Positions 1-5,524 of a stretch of 5,670 nucleotides of DNA are shown piece after piece. This DNA is from an uncultured Selenomonadaceae bacterium (lineage in GTDB: Bacteria > Bacillota > Negativicutes > Selenomonadales > Selenomonadaceae), in assembly GCA_905236595.1 (NCBI GenBank), contig CAJORE010000121.1:1-5670 (forward strand). The letters run 5' to 3'. The position numbers were made by a program, and so were the translations under genes. The number at the start of each line of letters is the position of its first letter. Position 1 is the stretch's first letter. The notes under the pieces are model-generated. The model was not told the origin of the DNA and searched no databases. It saw nothing but the letters and a program-made list of their open reading frames with translations.

Positions 1-71
1 AAAACGCCGGTCAGCCGCTCCAAAGTGCCGGGTTTGTTTTCCAAGAACACGGAAATTTGCTTGACGCTCAT
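1..71 (-). CDS. ACT-domain protein, N-terminal fragment (cut by window edge)
   Basis: Only the first 23 codons are present; the gene runs off the left edge. The peptide begins MSVKQISVFLENKPGTL, the typical opening of an ACT domain: a first beta strand (VKQISVFLE) followed by the NKPGTL turn and the start of helix 1. ACT domains bind amino acids and usually regulate enzymes or transcription. Small stand-alone ACT proteins with this opening are commonly found next to phenylacetate-CoA ligase genes in anaerobic Firmicutes, and here the gene lies directly downstream of paaK on the same strand. The ATG at 71 is preceded by AAGGAG (88-83 on the minus strand) at 11 bases, and I see no other start. 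Family membership is well supported by the opening motif and the neighbour. The ligand and exact role cannot be read from this fragment. Confidence 0.82.
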   Translation of the reverse strand, partial: MSVKQISVFLENKPGTLERLTGV

Positions 72-138
72 TGTAAGTCACACTCCTTATCTTGGGGTAT
101 CGCCAAAATCTTCTGTGTGCGTGTGTGATTTGCCGGTT

Positions 139-154
139 GCGCCGACGACGGCAC
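139..154 (-). other. Short GC-rich hairpin between paaK and the ACT-domain gene
   Basis: Read on the minus strand, GTGCCG, the loop TCGT and CGGCGC form a 6-bp stem (one G-U pair) with a four-base loop. It lies in the 132-base gap between the paaK stop and the ACT gene start. No T-run follows on the minus strand, so it does not look like an intrinsic terminator. It could be a processing or stability element, or chance in GC-rich sequence. I see nothing else in this gap. Confidence 0.3.
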
Positions 155-203
155 AGTCGACGAATCGCAAACGGTCTTTGGACAGCCCCGATAAATATGT
201 CGA

Positions 204-1505
204 TTAGATTTTGCGATTGTCAACGACGCGTACTGCTTTGCCTTCGCTGCGGGCAATGGTTTTGGGGGCGACCAGCGTCACTTTGGCCTTTATGCCGAGC
301 ATATTCTTAAGGCCGTCGGACAACACTTTGCGCCGTTCGTCGATTTCGCCCACGTTATCCGTAAACATATCGGGCGTCATCTCCACTTTCACTTCAAAAG
401 TGTCGGTGTTGTTGACGCGACCGATGATTATTTGGTAATTTGCCGCATAGCCGTTGTTCAAAAGAACCGTTTCGATTTGACTGGGGAATACGTTTACGCC
501 GCGAATGATGAGCATATCGTCGGAGCGACCTTTCGGTTTTTCCATGCGTATATGCGTCCGCCCGCAGGAGCATTTCTCCCGCGTCAAGCGGCAAATGTCC
601 CGCGTACGGTAACGCAACAGGGGGAAGGCGCGCTTGTCAAGCGATGTAAAGACCAATTCGCCTTCGGCGCCTTCGGGCAACACTTCGCCGGTATCGGGGT
701 CGATTATTTCCGCCGCGAAGTGATCTTCGTTGATGTGCATACCATGTTGTTCGGAACACTCAAAAGCTACGCCGGGACCCGATATTTCCGTCAGGCCGTA
801 GATGTCATACGCCTTTATGCCGAGAGTTTTTTCGATGTCGCGGCGCATTTCCTCCGACCAAGCTTCGGCGCCGAAAATGCCGGCCTTCAGCGGAATATCG
901 TCCGGCTTGTAGCCCATTTCTTTCATGGCTTCGCCCAAATATGCGGCGTAACTTGGGGTGCAACAAAGAATCGTCGCCTTTAAGTCCATAATGAACATTA
1001 TCTGCCGTTCGGTGTTGCCGGAACTGCACGGGACGGTGAGCGCCCCGAGACGATGCGAACCGCCGTCAAGCCCGGCGCCGCCCGTAAACAGCCCGTAACC
1101 GTAAGCTATGTGGCACACGTCATCTTTGCTGCCGCCCGCCGCAACAAGGGCGCGGGCGCAACAATCGTTCCACAGGTCGATGTCCGCTTGCGTGTAAAAC
1201 GAAACGACCCGTTTGCCCGTGGTGCCGGACGTTGAATGAATACGCACACATTCGGCGAGGGGGACGGCAAGCATACCGTACGGATAAGCCGCTTTTAAGT
1301 CCGCTTTCTCCAAGAAGGGAAGTTTGTAAAGATCGTCAATGCCGTGTATGTCATCCGGGGCAACGCGCTTTTCTTCCATTTTTTTGCGGTAGTAGGGAAC
1401 ATTGTCCCACACATGGCGCACTTGTCTTACCAATTTCTCGTCTTGCATGGCGCGAATCTCTTCGTGCGACGCACACTCAATTTCCCGTTGAAAATAATTT
1501 GCCAT
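204..1505 (-). CDS. paaK: Phenylacetate-CoA ligase family enzyme (adenylate-forming)
   Basis: Cytoplasmic ATP-dependent ligase predicted to activate an aromatic acid (phenylacetate or a relative such as indoleacetate) to its CoA thioester through an acyl-AMP intermediate. At 433 residues it has the normal PaaK length and is shorter than general acyl-CoA synthetases. Visible motifs are the ATP-binding loop STSGTTGK (91-98), the adenylate motif YGLTE (236-240), YRTRD (299-303) with the conserved Asp that binds ribose, the hinge region GRSDDMLIIRGVNVFPSQIE (326-345), and the C-terminal catalytic Lys in RSEGKAVRVVD (Lys423). A CxCGRTH motif (312-318), usual in PaaK, precedes the small C-terminal domain. 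The ATG at 1505 has AGGA at a 7-base spacing. In anaerobes such enzymes often work with indolepyruvate or phenylpyruvate ferredoxin oxidoreductases in aromatic amino acid fermentation, but no such gene is in view. The family is secure; the exact substrate is not. Confidence 0.93.
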   Translation of the reverse strand: MANYFQREIECASHEEIRAMQDEKLVRQVRHVWDNVPYYRKKMEEKRVAPDDIHGIDDLYKLPFLEKADLKAAYPYGMLAVPLAECVRIHSTSGTTGKRVVSFYTQADIDLWNDCCARALVAAGGSKDDVCHIAYGYGLFTGGAGLDGGSHRLGALTVPCSSGNTERQIMFIMDLKATILCCTPSYAAYLGEAMKEMGYKPDDIPLKAGIFGAEAWSEEMRRDIEKTLGIKAYDIYGLTEISGPGVAFECSEQHGMHINEDHFAAEIIDPDTGEVLPEGAEGELVFTSLDKRAFPLLRYRTRDICRLTREKCSCGRTHIRMEKPKGRSDDMLIIRGVNVFPSQIETVLLNNGYAANYQIIIGRVNNTDTFEVKVEMTPDMFTDNVGEIDERRKVLSDGLKNMLGIKAKVTLVAPKTIARSEGKAVRVVDNRKI

Positions 1506-1606
1506 AAATTTTTCCTGCCTTCGTAGCTTTGTGGAAATCTCCGAAAATTTTTGCTTCCGCGCATCTTAAAACTGCCCGGCGCAATACGGGATGGACGCTT
1601 TACGGG

Positions 1607-1627
1607 CAAACGGCCAAGTACCGTTTG
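1607..1627. repeat. Operator-like inverted repeat in the paaK leader
   Basis: CAAACGG (1607-1613) and CCGTTTG (1621-1627) form a perfect 7-bp inverted repeat around a 7-base centre. It lies about 15-35 bases downstream of the predicted paaK start of transcription and overlaps the -35 of the plus-strand promoter candidate. This placement suits a dimeric repressor site, but it could equally form a hairpin in the paaK mRNA leader. No known operator consensus is recognised. Confidence 0.35.
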
Positions 1628-1653
1628 TCATCCTTGTCACCGTCTATTATCCT
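1625..1653 (+). promoter_or_regulatory. Candidate plus-strand promoter sharing its -10 with the paaK promoter
   Basis: TTGTCA (1625-1630, 5 of 6 to the sigma-A -35), a 17-base spacer, and TATCCT (1648-1653, 4 of 6 to the -10). The -10 overlaps that of the opposing paaK promoter almost exactly. If used, it would give the cdaA operon a leader of about 340 bases that includes all the stem-loops listed below. The -10 is weak, so this is a candidate only. Confidence 0.33.
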
Positions 1654-1677
1654 AAAGCCCGTCGCGGTCTTTGTCAA
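1649..1677 (-). promoter_or_regulatory. Sigma-A type promoter of the paaK transcription unit
   Basis: On the minus strand there is a perfect TTGACA -35 (1677-1672), a 17-base spacer, and a TAGGAT -10 (1654-1649, 4 of 6). Transcription should start near 1642, giving a paaK leader of about 137 bases. A better -10 hexamer, GATAAT, lies three bases further on (1651-1646), but at a 20-base spacing. Two TGACAA hexamers 9 bases apart (1639-1634 and 1630-1625) follow in the early transcribed region. Confidence 0.6.
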
Positions 1678-1690
1678 GTAGCGTTAAGGC

Positions 1691-1718
1691 AAAGTCGCGG
1701 TTTGGCAACGGCGGCTTT
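1691..1718 (+). other. Stem-loop in the divergent intergenic region
   Basis: AAAGTCGC (1691-1698) pairs with GCGGCTTT (1711-1718) over 8 bp with one G-U pair, and an inner GTT/AAC pairing closes a TGGC loop. The wobble pair works only in plus-strand RNA. No T-run follows on either strand, so it is not an intrinsic terminator. Its role is unknown. The remaining sequence up to 1800 shows nothing else that I can support. Confidence 0.3.
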
Positions 1719-1800
1719 GAAAAAATTTCGCTTGGTGCAAGGATTTTTACAAATGGCGACGAACGTCTTACGGGTAATATTTATGAAAGATTATCGGCTT

Positions 1801-1829
1801 TTGTCGGTTGGGAAGTGTAAAGAAATAAA
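1801..1829 (+). promoter_or_regulatory. Weak candidate promoter close to cdaA
   Basis: TTGTCG (1801-1806, 4 of 6) is separated by 17 bases from AATAAA (1824-1829, 4 of 6). It would start transcription near 1836, just before the long stem that opens at 1851, which is a sensible place for a leader RNA. The match to consensus is poor, and AT-rich stretches like this arise easily by chance. Confidence 0.22.
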
Positions 1830-1850
1830 TTTTAGGTTGGCGCACAGGAT

Positions 1851-1978
1851 AAATTTTTCTGAACGAGGCGAAGGAGCGTGGCGTAGTTGTGCTACGCTAA
1901 GCGGCGACAATGAAGTTCGGGGAAATTTTAGACAGGCGGTAACTGAGATTTATTGATGAGCAGTTCCTTGTGCTTGTC
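1851..1978 (+). ncRNA. Candidate structured leader RNA (or dispersed structured repeat) upstream of cdaA
   Basis: Two consecutive structures fill the 130 bases before the cdaA ribosome binding site. In the first, 1851-1864 pairs with 1915-1928 over 14 continuous bp (11 Watson-Crick and 3 G-U). It encloses purine-rich internal loops and an inner hairpin whose arms 1879-1886 and 1892-1899 (core GCGTAG/CTACGC) flank the loop TTGTG. In the second, GACAGGC (1931-1937), GG and AACTG (1941-1945) pair with CAGTT (1961-1965), CC and GCTTGTC (1972-1978). This gives 14 bp with a one-base bulge, a four-base bulge and a 15-base loop. The G-U pairs become A-C mismatches on the other strand, so a plus-strand RNA is favoured. 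It ends 10 bases before GGAG of cdaA. No known riboswitch class is recognised; it lacks features I would expect of a ydaO c-di-AMP riboswitch, a T-box or glmS. It could also be a repeated intergenic element. Confidence 0.5.
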
Positions 1979-1988
1979 AAAACCGTTT

Positions 1989-1992
1989 GGAG
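1989..1992 (+). promoter_or_regulatory. Ribosome binding site deciding the cdaA start
   Basis: GGAG lies 7 bases before the ATG at 2000. The upstream in-frame GTG at 1970 has no such site and falls inside the second stem-loop, so the ATG is preferred. Confidence 0.75.
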
Positions 1993-1999
1993 TTTTGCT

Positions 2000-2854
2000 A
2001 TGCCTTTTTTTGATATGGATTTATCCGTGCCGTTCCAATATCGAGGAATTTTAGCCACCATTACTTTTCGTGATGTGGCGGACATTTTCATCGTTGCGGC
2101 AATCCTCTATAAAATTTACGAGCTGTTGGCGGATACGCGGGCGATAACTCTCATCAAGGGATTGTTGGTTCTTTTGTCCGTCACCGTCTTGGCGAGTTTC
2201 TTGGATCTGCACGTCATTGCCTGGTTATTGCAAAAAACCTTGACGCTGATTTTTGTGGCGCTGCCCATCGTGTTCCAACCGGAATTGCGCCGTGCTTTGG
2301 AGCATTTGGGGCAGGGCGGCTTTATCGGGCGTTCCGTGTTGCTTGATGACAACGAAGCGCAAAATGTCACCGACGAACTTGTCACCACCGTGAAAACGTT
2401 GTCCGCCACCAAAACGGGGGCGTTGATCGTCATTGAACGCAGCATGGGACTTAATGACATAAGTTCCAAGGGCGTGCAAATTGATGGGTTGGTGTCGGCT
2501 AATTTTCTGCTTAATGTTTTTATCGTAAACACGCCGCTCCATGACGGTGCGGCCATAATTCGCGGTAAGCGCTTGGTGGCGGCGGCGTGTGTATTGCCGC
2601 TGACAAGTCGGCGCGATTTGTCGACGGAGCTTGGCACGCGCCATCGCGCCGCGTTGGGATTAAGTGAACAATGCGACGCTTTGATTATCGTTGTCAGCGA
2701 AGAAACGGGGACGATAAGCATTGCGCAAGACGGACATATGATTCGGCATCTAAATGCGGAAACTCTCCGCAAAAAATTGGAGCCGGTATTTTTCAATCGA
2801 CGCACGACTTTCAAAGAACTCATCAGTAGTTGGCGTTCGCGGGAGTTATCATGA
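2000..2854 (+). CDS. cdaA: Diadenylate cyclase CdaA (membrane-bound c-di-AMP synthase)
   Basis: Condenses two ATP into cyclic di-AMP at the inner face of the membrane. The 284-residue protein has the standard CdaA layout. Three membrane helices lie near residues 26-42, 48-68 and 72-92, followed by a linker (PELRRALEHLG, 94-104) and a DAC domain from about 115 to 260. The two catalytic signatures are intact: DGA in PLHDGAAII (182-184), which holds the metal-binding Asp, and RHR in GTRHRAALG (214-216), which contacts ATP. GALIVIER (140-147) is also typical of the domain. The ATG at 2000 is chosen over GTG at 1970 because of its GGAG site and because the protein then opens at the usual distance from the first helix. 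The stop overlaps the cdaR start by 4 bases (ATGA). In Bacillota, CdaA activity is modulated by CdaR and GlmM, both encoded downstream here. c-di-AMP governs potassium and osmolyte balance and cell wall homeostasis. Confidence 0.96.
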   Translation: MPFFDMDLSVPFQYRGILATITFRDVADIFIVAAILYKIYELLADTRAITLIKGLLVLLSVTVLASFLDLHVIAWLLQKTLTLIFVALPIVFQPELRRALEHLGQGGFIGRSVLLDDNEAQNVTDELVTTVKTLSATKTGALIVIERSMGLNDISSKGVQIDGLVSANFLLNVFIVNTPLHDGAAIIRGKRLVAAACVLPLTSRRDLSTELGTRHRAALGLSEQCDALIIVVSEETGTISIAQDGHMIRHLNAETLRKKLEPVFFNRRTTFKELISSWRSRELS

Positions 2855-3834
2855 TGAATCGCCTGAAAAATGTATTTCGCTACAATTTGCCGATAAAAGC
2901 CGCGTCATTAGTCGTGGCCGTTGTGTTGTGGCTCGTTGTCATGGCCGATCAAAATCCGGTGATTGAAGGAACATTTGATGTCCCCATAATGATACACAAT
3001 GCCCCCGACGACTATAAAGTGGTTATGGCGCAAAATACGGCGACGATTACCGTGCAGGGGTTGCGTTCGCATTTGATTACCGCCGAAGCGTCGAGTTTTT
3101 CGGCGGCCGTTGATTTGGCGGATTTGGCGGAAGGGACACATCAAGTGGCGCTTACGGCGACTTTCCCCCAGAATTTTGAGATTGTGAGCATAAAGCCGGA
3201 GAGTATTCGCGTAACGCTTGATCCGTATATTGACAGGCAAATTCCCGCCGAACTTATTGTTACGGGACAGACGGCTCCCGGGACAACCGTGGCCAAAGTC
3301 GGCAAAAACATGGAAATGGTTACCGTATCGGGGCCAAAGTCAAAGGTCAACACCGTTACCCGGGTCGTCGGTTACGTCGGTTTGTCCGGCAACAACGAAG
3401 ATTTTTCGTTGAATGCCCCTATAACGGCTATCAATGCCGACGGACGTGAGGTGCAAGAAGTGCGGGTTTTGCCGTCTTCATTGGTTGTCAGCGTGCAGTT
3501 GGCAAGGGGGCTTACACGCAAGATAGTCGGCATTGTCGCTTCTGCTGAGATTGTGGATGTCCCGGAAGGATTTACGGCCAAAGTTATAAAGATAAACCCG
3601 CAAAAAATAGAAATAGCCGGTGAGGCGGCAGTCATTGATTCGTTGAATGTCGTTAAAACTGAACCGATTTCCGTAGGTGATGCAAATAACAGCGGCGGCA
3701 AGATGGTAAAACTCGATTTGCCAAAAGGGGTAACCGTTACCGATCCCATTGTGGCGGTTGATATTGCCTTGACGCCCCAAAATAAAGAAGCCGTACCCGC
3801 AGAGGAAAATGCAAACGATGATAAGATTGACTAA
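2851..3834 (+). CDS. cdaR: CdaR, YbbR-domain regulator of diadenylate cyclase
   Basis: Membrane-anchored partner that modulates CdaA. The 327-residue protein has a short basic N-terminus, one hydrophobic helix at about 15-31 (ending in LWLVVMADQNP, a typical YbbR junction), and an extracytoplasmic part. That part holds three YbbR-like repeats near 38-125, 129-217 and 222-308, each ending in a strand like SIRVTLDP or SLVVSVQL. Four repeats are common in relatives, so this is a three-repeat form. The C-terminus (311-327) is a polar, acidic tail. The ATG at 2851 overlaps the cdaA stop as ATGA, and GGGAG (2841-2845) lies 5 bases before it. The next ATG at 2854 gives an 8-base spacing and is equally possible, so the start is uncertain by one codon. 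The overlap implies translational coupling with cdaA. The last 17 bases overlap the next gene. Confidence 0.92.
   Translation: MMNRLKNVFRYNLPIKAASLVVAVVLWLVVMADQNPVIEGTFDVPIMIHNAPDDYKVVMAQNTATITVQGLRSHLITAEASSFSAAVDLADLAEGTHQVALTATFPQNFEIVSIKPESIRVTLDPYIDRQIPAELIVTGQTAPGTTVAKVGKNMEMVTVSGPKSKVNTVTRVVGYVGLSGNNEDFSLNAPITAINADGREVQEVRVLPSSLVVSVQLARGLTRKIVGIVASAEIVDVPEGFTAKVIKINPQKIEIAGEAAVIDSLNVVKTEPISVGDANNSGGKMVKLDLPKGVTVTDPIVAVDIALTPQNKEAVPAEENANDDKID
3802..3806 (+). promoter_or_regulatory. Ribosome binding site deciding the start of the FAD-dependent dehydrogenase
   Basis: GAGGA lies inside the end of cdaR, 11 bases before the ATG at 3818 but only 2 bases before the ATG at 3809. The second spacing is too short for normal initiation, so 3818 is preferred. 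Confidence 0.6.
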
Positions 3835-5488
3835 TCTGCAAATACCCCTTGAATTTATTACTGAACAGCAGGGCGCTGAAAGAAATTTTCCCCGCGAGTT
3901 GCTGATTGTTTTCGCCGCCAAAAAACTCAAAGTCAAACCGACGCAAATAAAAAATATAGCTTTGCTAAAGCAAGGAATTGACGCTCGTCGCTTTAAGGGG
4001 GCGCCGTTGTCCTTCGTTTTTACCGTCGAGGCGGAATTGGCGGATGTTTCGATTGAAAAAGCAGTTTTGCGTCGCCTGGCTTGCGATAAGGATGTGGCGG
4101 CGGCATCACCACCGACGGACGGGGCATCTTTTGCCGCGCCGCAAGTTATAGCGCACGGTATGCGAGGATTTTGCCGCCCCGTTGTCGTCGGTTTTGGACC
4201 TTCGGGGATGTTTGCCGCGTTGACGCTTGCCCGTGCGGGATTGAATCCTGTGGTGATAGAGCGCGGGGACGATGTTGACTTGCGTACCCAAAAGGTGCAA
4301 AACTTTTGGCACGGCGGTACACTTGACGAAAACTCCAACGTGCAATTCGGCGAAGGCGGCGCGGGAACCTTTTCCGACGGCAAGTTGACCGCCCGCGGCG
4401 GTGGCAAACTTGCCCAAGACATCATACACGCTTTTGTCAAATTCGGTGCGCCGCCGGAAATTGCCGTAAACGCCAAACCGCATATCGGCACCGACAAGTT
4501 GAAGACCGTCGTCAAAAACATTCGGCGCGAAATAATATCCTTGGGCGGTCAAGTGCGATTTAGAACCTTTGCTAGCGATTTTGTTGTTGACAACGGCAAG
4601 GCAAATGCTGTTATAATTGACGGTGACGAGCAACTTGAAGCGACGGCGATTTTTTTGGCTGTCGGTCATTCGGCGCGTGATACTTACGAATGTTTGGCGC
4701 ACAAAAATATTGCCATGGAGGCCAAGGCTTTTGCCGTCGGTTTTCGTATCGAGCATCCCCAAGAGTTAATTGATCGCGCCCGTTACGGAAAAGATTTCGG
4801 CAATAAACTCCTGCCGCCTGCTGATTATATGCTTACATACAAGGATTCATCGGGACGCGGCGTATACACTTTTTGTATGTGTCCGGGCGGTCAAACGGTT
4901 GCGGCGGCAAGCGAAAAAGCCGGTGTTGTCACGAACGGCATGAGCAATTTTGCCCGTGACAGCAAAATTGCCAATGCGGCTGTTTTAACTCAGGTAAGTC
5001 CCGCCGATTTTGGCGGCGATGACGCACTTGCCGGCGTGCGTTTTCAACGGGGAATCGAACGGCGTGCTTTTTGTCTGGCGGGCGGTGATTACGCCGCCCC
5101 CGTATCGAGTGTCGGCGATTTGCTGAACGAAACGAGCGGGACGCGGGATTTCTTGGTGACGCCGACTTACGCACCGACCGTAAGACCCGTTGATTTTCGG
5201 CAATGTCTGCCGGATTTTGTTTTACGCCCCATTCGTCATGCCTTAGTGTTTTGGAATCGGCAGTTAGCCGGGTTTGCTGCGCCGGATGCGCCGCTTATCG
5301 CGCCGGAAATGCGTTCGTCGTCGCCGGTTCGGTTGTTGCGCGACAAAGAGAATTTTTGCAGCATAAATACGGCAGGGCTTTATCCAATCGGCGAAGGCGC
5401 GGGTTATTCGGGCGGGATTGTAAGTTCCGCCGCCGACGGTATACGGGCGGCAATGCGTTACATTGAATCCATTAATGGGAATTTCTAA
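3818..5488 (+). CDS. FAD-dependent dehydrogenase, COG2509-type, function unknown
   Basis: Predicted cytoplasmic flavoprotein of 556 residues. After an N-terminal region of about 115 residues that opens MIRLTNLQIPLEF, a Rossmann FAD-binding fold begins with PVVVGFGPSGMFAALTLA (121-138) and ends in the acidic Glu148 of VVIERG. Further family motifs are FGEGGAGTFSDGKL (177-190), LAVGHSARDTYE (280-291), FCMCPGGQTVAAASE (352-366), and the C-terminal flavin-contact segment GLYPIGEGAGYSGGIVSSA (520-538). These fit the uncharacterised FAD-dependent dehydrogenases of COG2509. Length and motifs look complete, so the gene should be active, but its substrate is unknown and no clear second NAD(P) fold is obvious to me. 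It overlaps cdaR by 17 bases and precedes glmM by 36, so it is part of the c-di-AMP and cell wall precursor operon. Whether it acts in that pathway or only shares its expression cannot be told. Confidence 0.88.
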   Translation: MIRLTNLQIPLEFITEQQGAERNFPRELLIVFAAKKLKVKPTQIKNIALLKQGIDARRFKGAPLSFVFTVEAELADVSIEKAVLRRLACDKDVAAASPPTDGASFAAPQVIAHGMRGFCRPVVVGFGPSGMFAALTLARAGLNPVVIERGDDVDLRTQKVQNFWHGGTLDENSNVQFGEGGAGTFSDGKLTARGGGKLAQDIIHAFVKFGAPPEIAVNAKPHIGTDKLKTVVKNIRREIISLGGQVRFRTFASDFVVDNGKANAVIIDGDEQLEATAIFLAVGHSARDTYECLAHKNIAMEAKAFAVGFRIEHPQELIDRARYGKDFGNKLLPPADYMLTYKDSSGRGVYTFCMCPGGQTVAAASEKAGVVTNGMSNFARDSKIANAAVLTQVSPADFGGDDALAGVRFQRGIERRAFCLAGGDYAAPVSSVGDLLNETSGTRDFLVTPTYAPTVRPVDFRQCLPDFVLRPIRHALVFWNRQLAGFAAPDAPLIAPEMRSSSPVRLLRDKENFCSINTAGLYPIGEGAGYSGGIVSSAADGIRAAMRYIESINGNF

Positions 5489-5508
5489 GAAATTGATATG
5501 CGAAAAAC

Positions 5509-5513
5509 GGAGG
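5509..5513 (+). promoter_or_regulatory. Ribosome binding site deciding the glmM start
   Basis: GGAGG lies 11 bases before the ATG at 5525. An in-frame ATG at 5498 is upstream of this site, and its nine extra codons would cover the site, so 5525 is the start. Confidence 0.75.
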
Positions 5514-5524
5514 AAAATTTTTCT

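Noticed and set aside
112..128. TG-rich run (GTGTGCGTGTGTG)
   Set aside because: It is a short dinucleotide run of about 13 bases in an intergenic gap. It is too short and irregular to call a repeat.
139..154. Intrinsic terminator after paaK
   Set aside because: The hairpin is short and no T-run follows it on the minus strand. The ACT gene downstream has its own ribosome binding site, so read-through is more likely.
432..983. 183-codon plus-strand open frame
   Set aside because: It is antisense to paaK, whose motifs run without a break through this stretch. It is a shadow frame.
1591..1956. 121-codon plus-strand open frame in the divergent intergenic region
   Set aside because: It has no ribosome binding site and no recognisable domain. 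It runs across both promoters and the long stem-loops, and its peptide has a mixed, unstructured composition, so it is most likely chance.
1851..1978. Possible ydaO-type c-di-AMP riboswitch, glmS ribozyme or T-box
   Set aside because: The location makes these tempting, but I could not match the conserved core sequences of any of them. The GUUUAUYGA-like string near 1947-1956 resembles a short piece of glmS only, without its other core parts.
2116..2823. 235-codon minus-strand open frame
   Set aside because: It is antisense to the DAC domain of cdaA, and its Ser/Thr-rich shadow composition carries no motif.
3478..4521. 347-codon minus-strand open frame
   Set aside because: It lies antisense to cdaR and the FAD-dependent dehydrogenase, both of which have clear family motifs. 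Its peptide shows no domain and has the low-complexity look of a shadow frame.
5489..5524. Weak pairing of AGAAATT with AATTTTTCT around the glmM ribosome binding site
   Set aside because: The pairing is AT-only with a large loop, so it would be unstable. The ribosome binding site itself stays in the loop.
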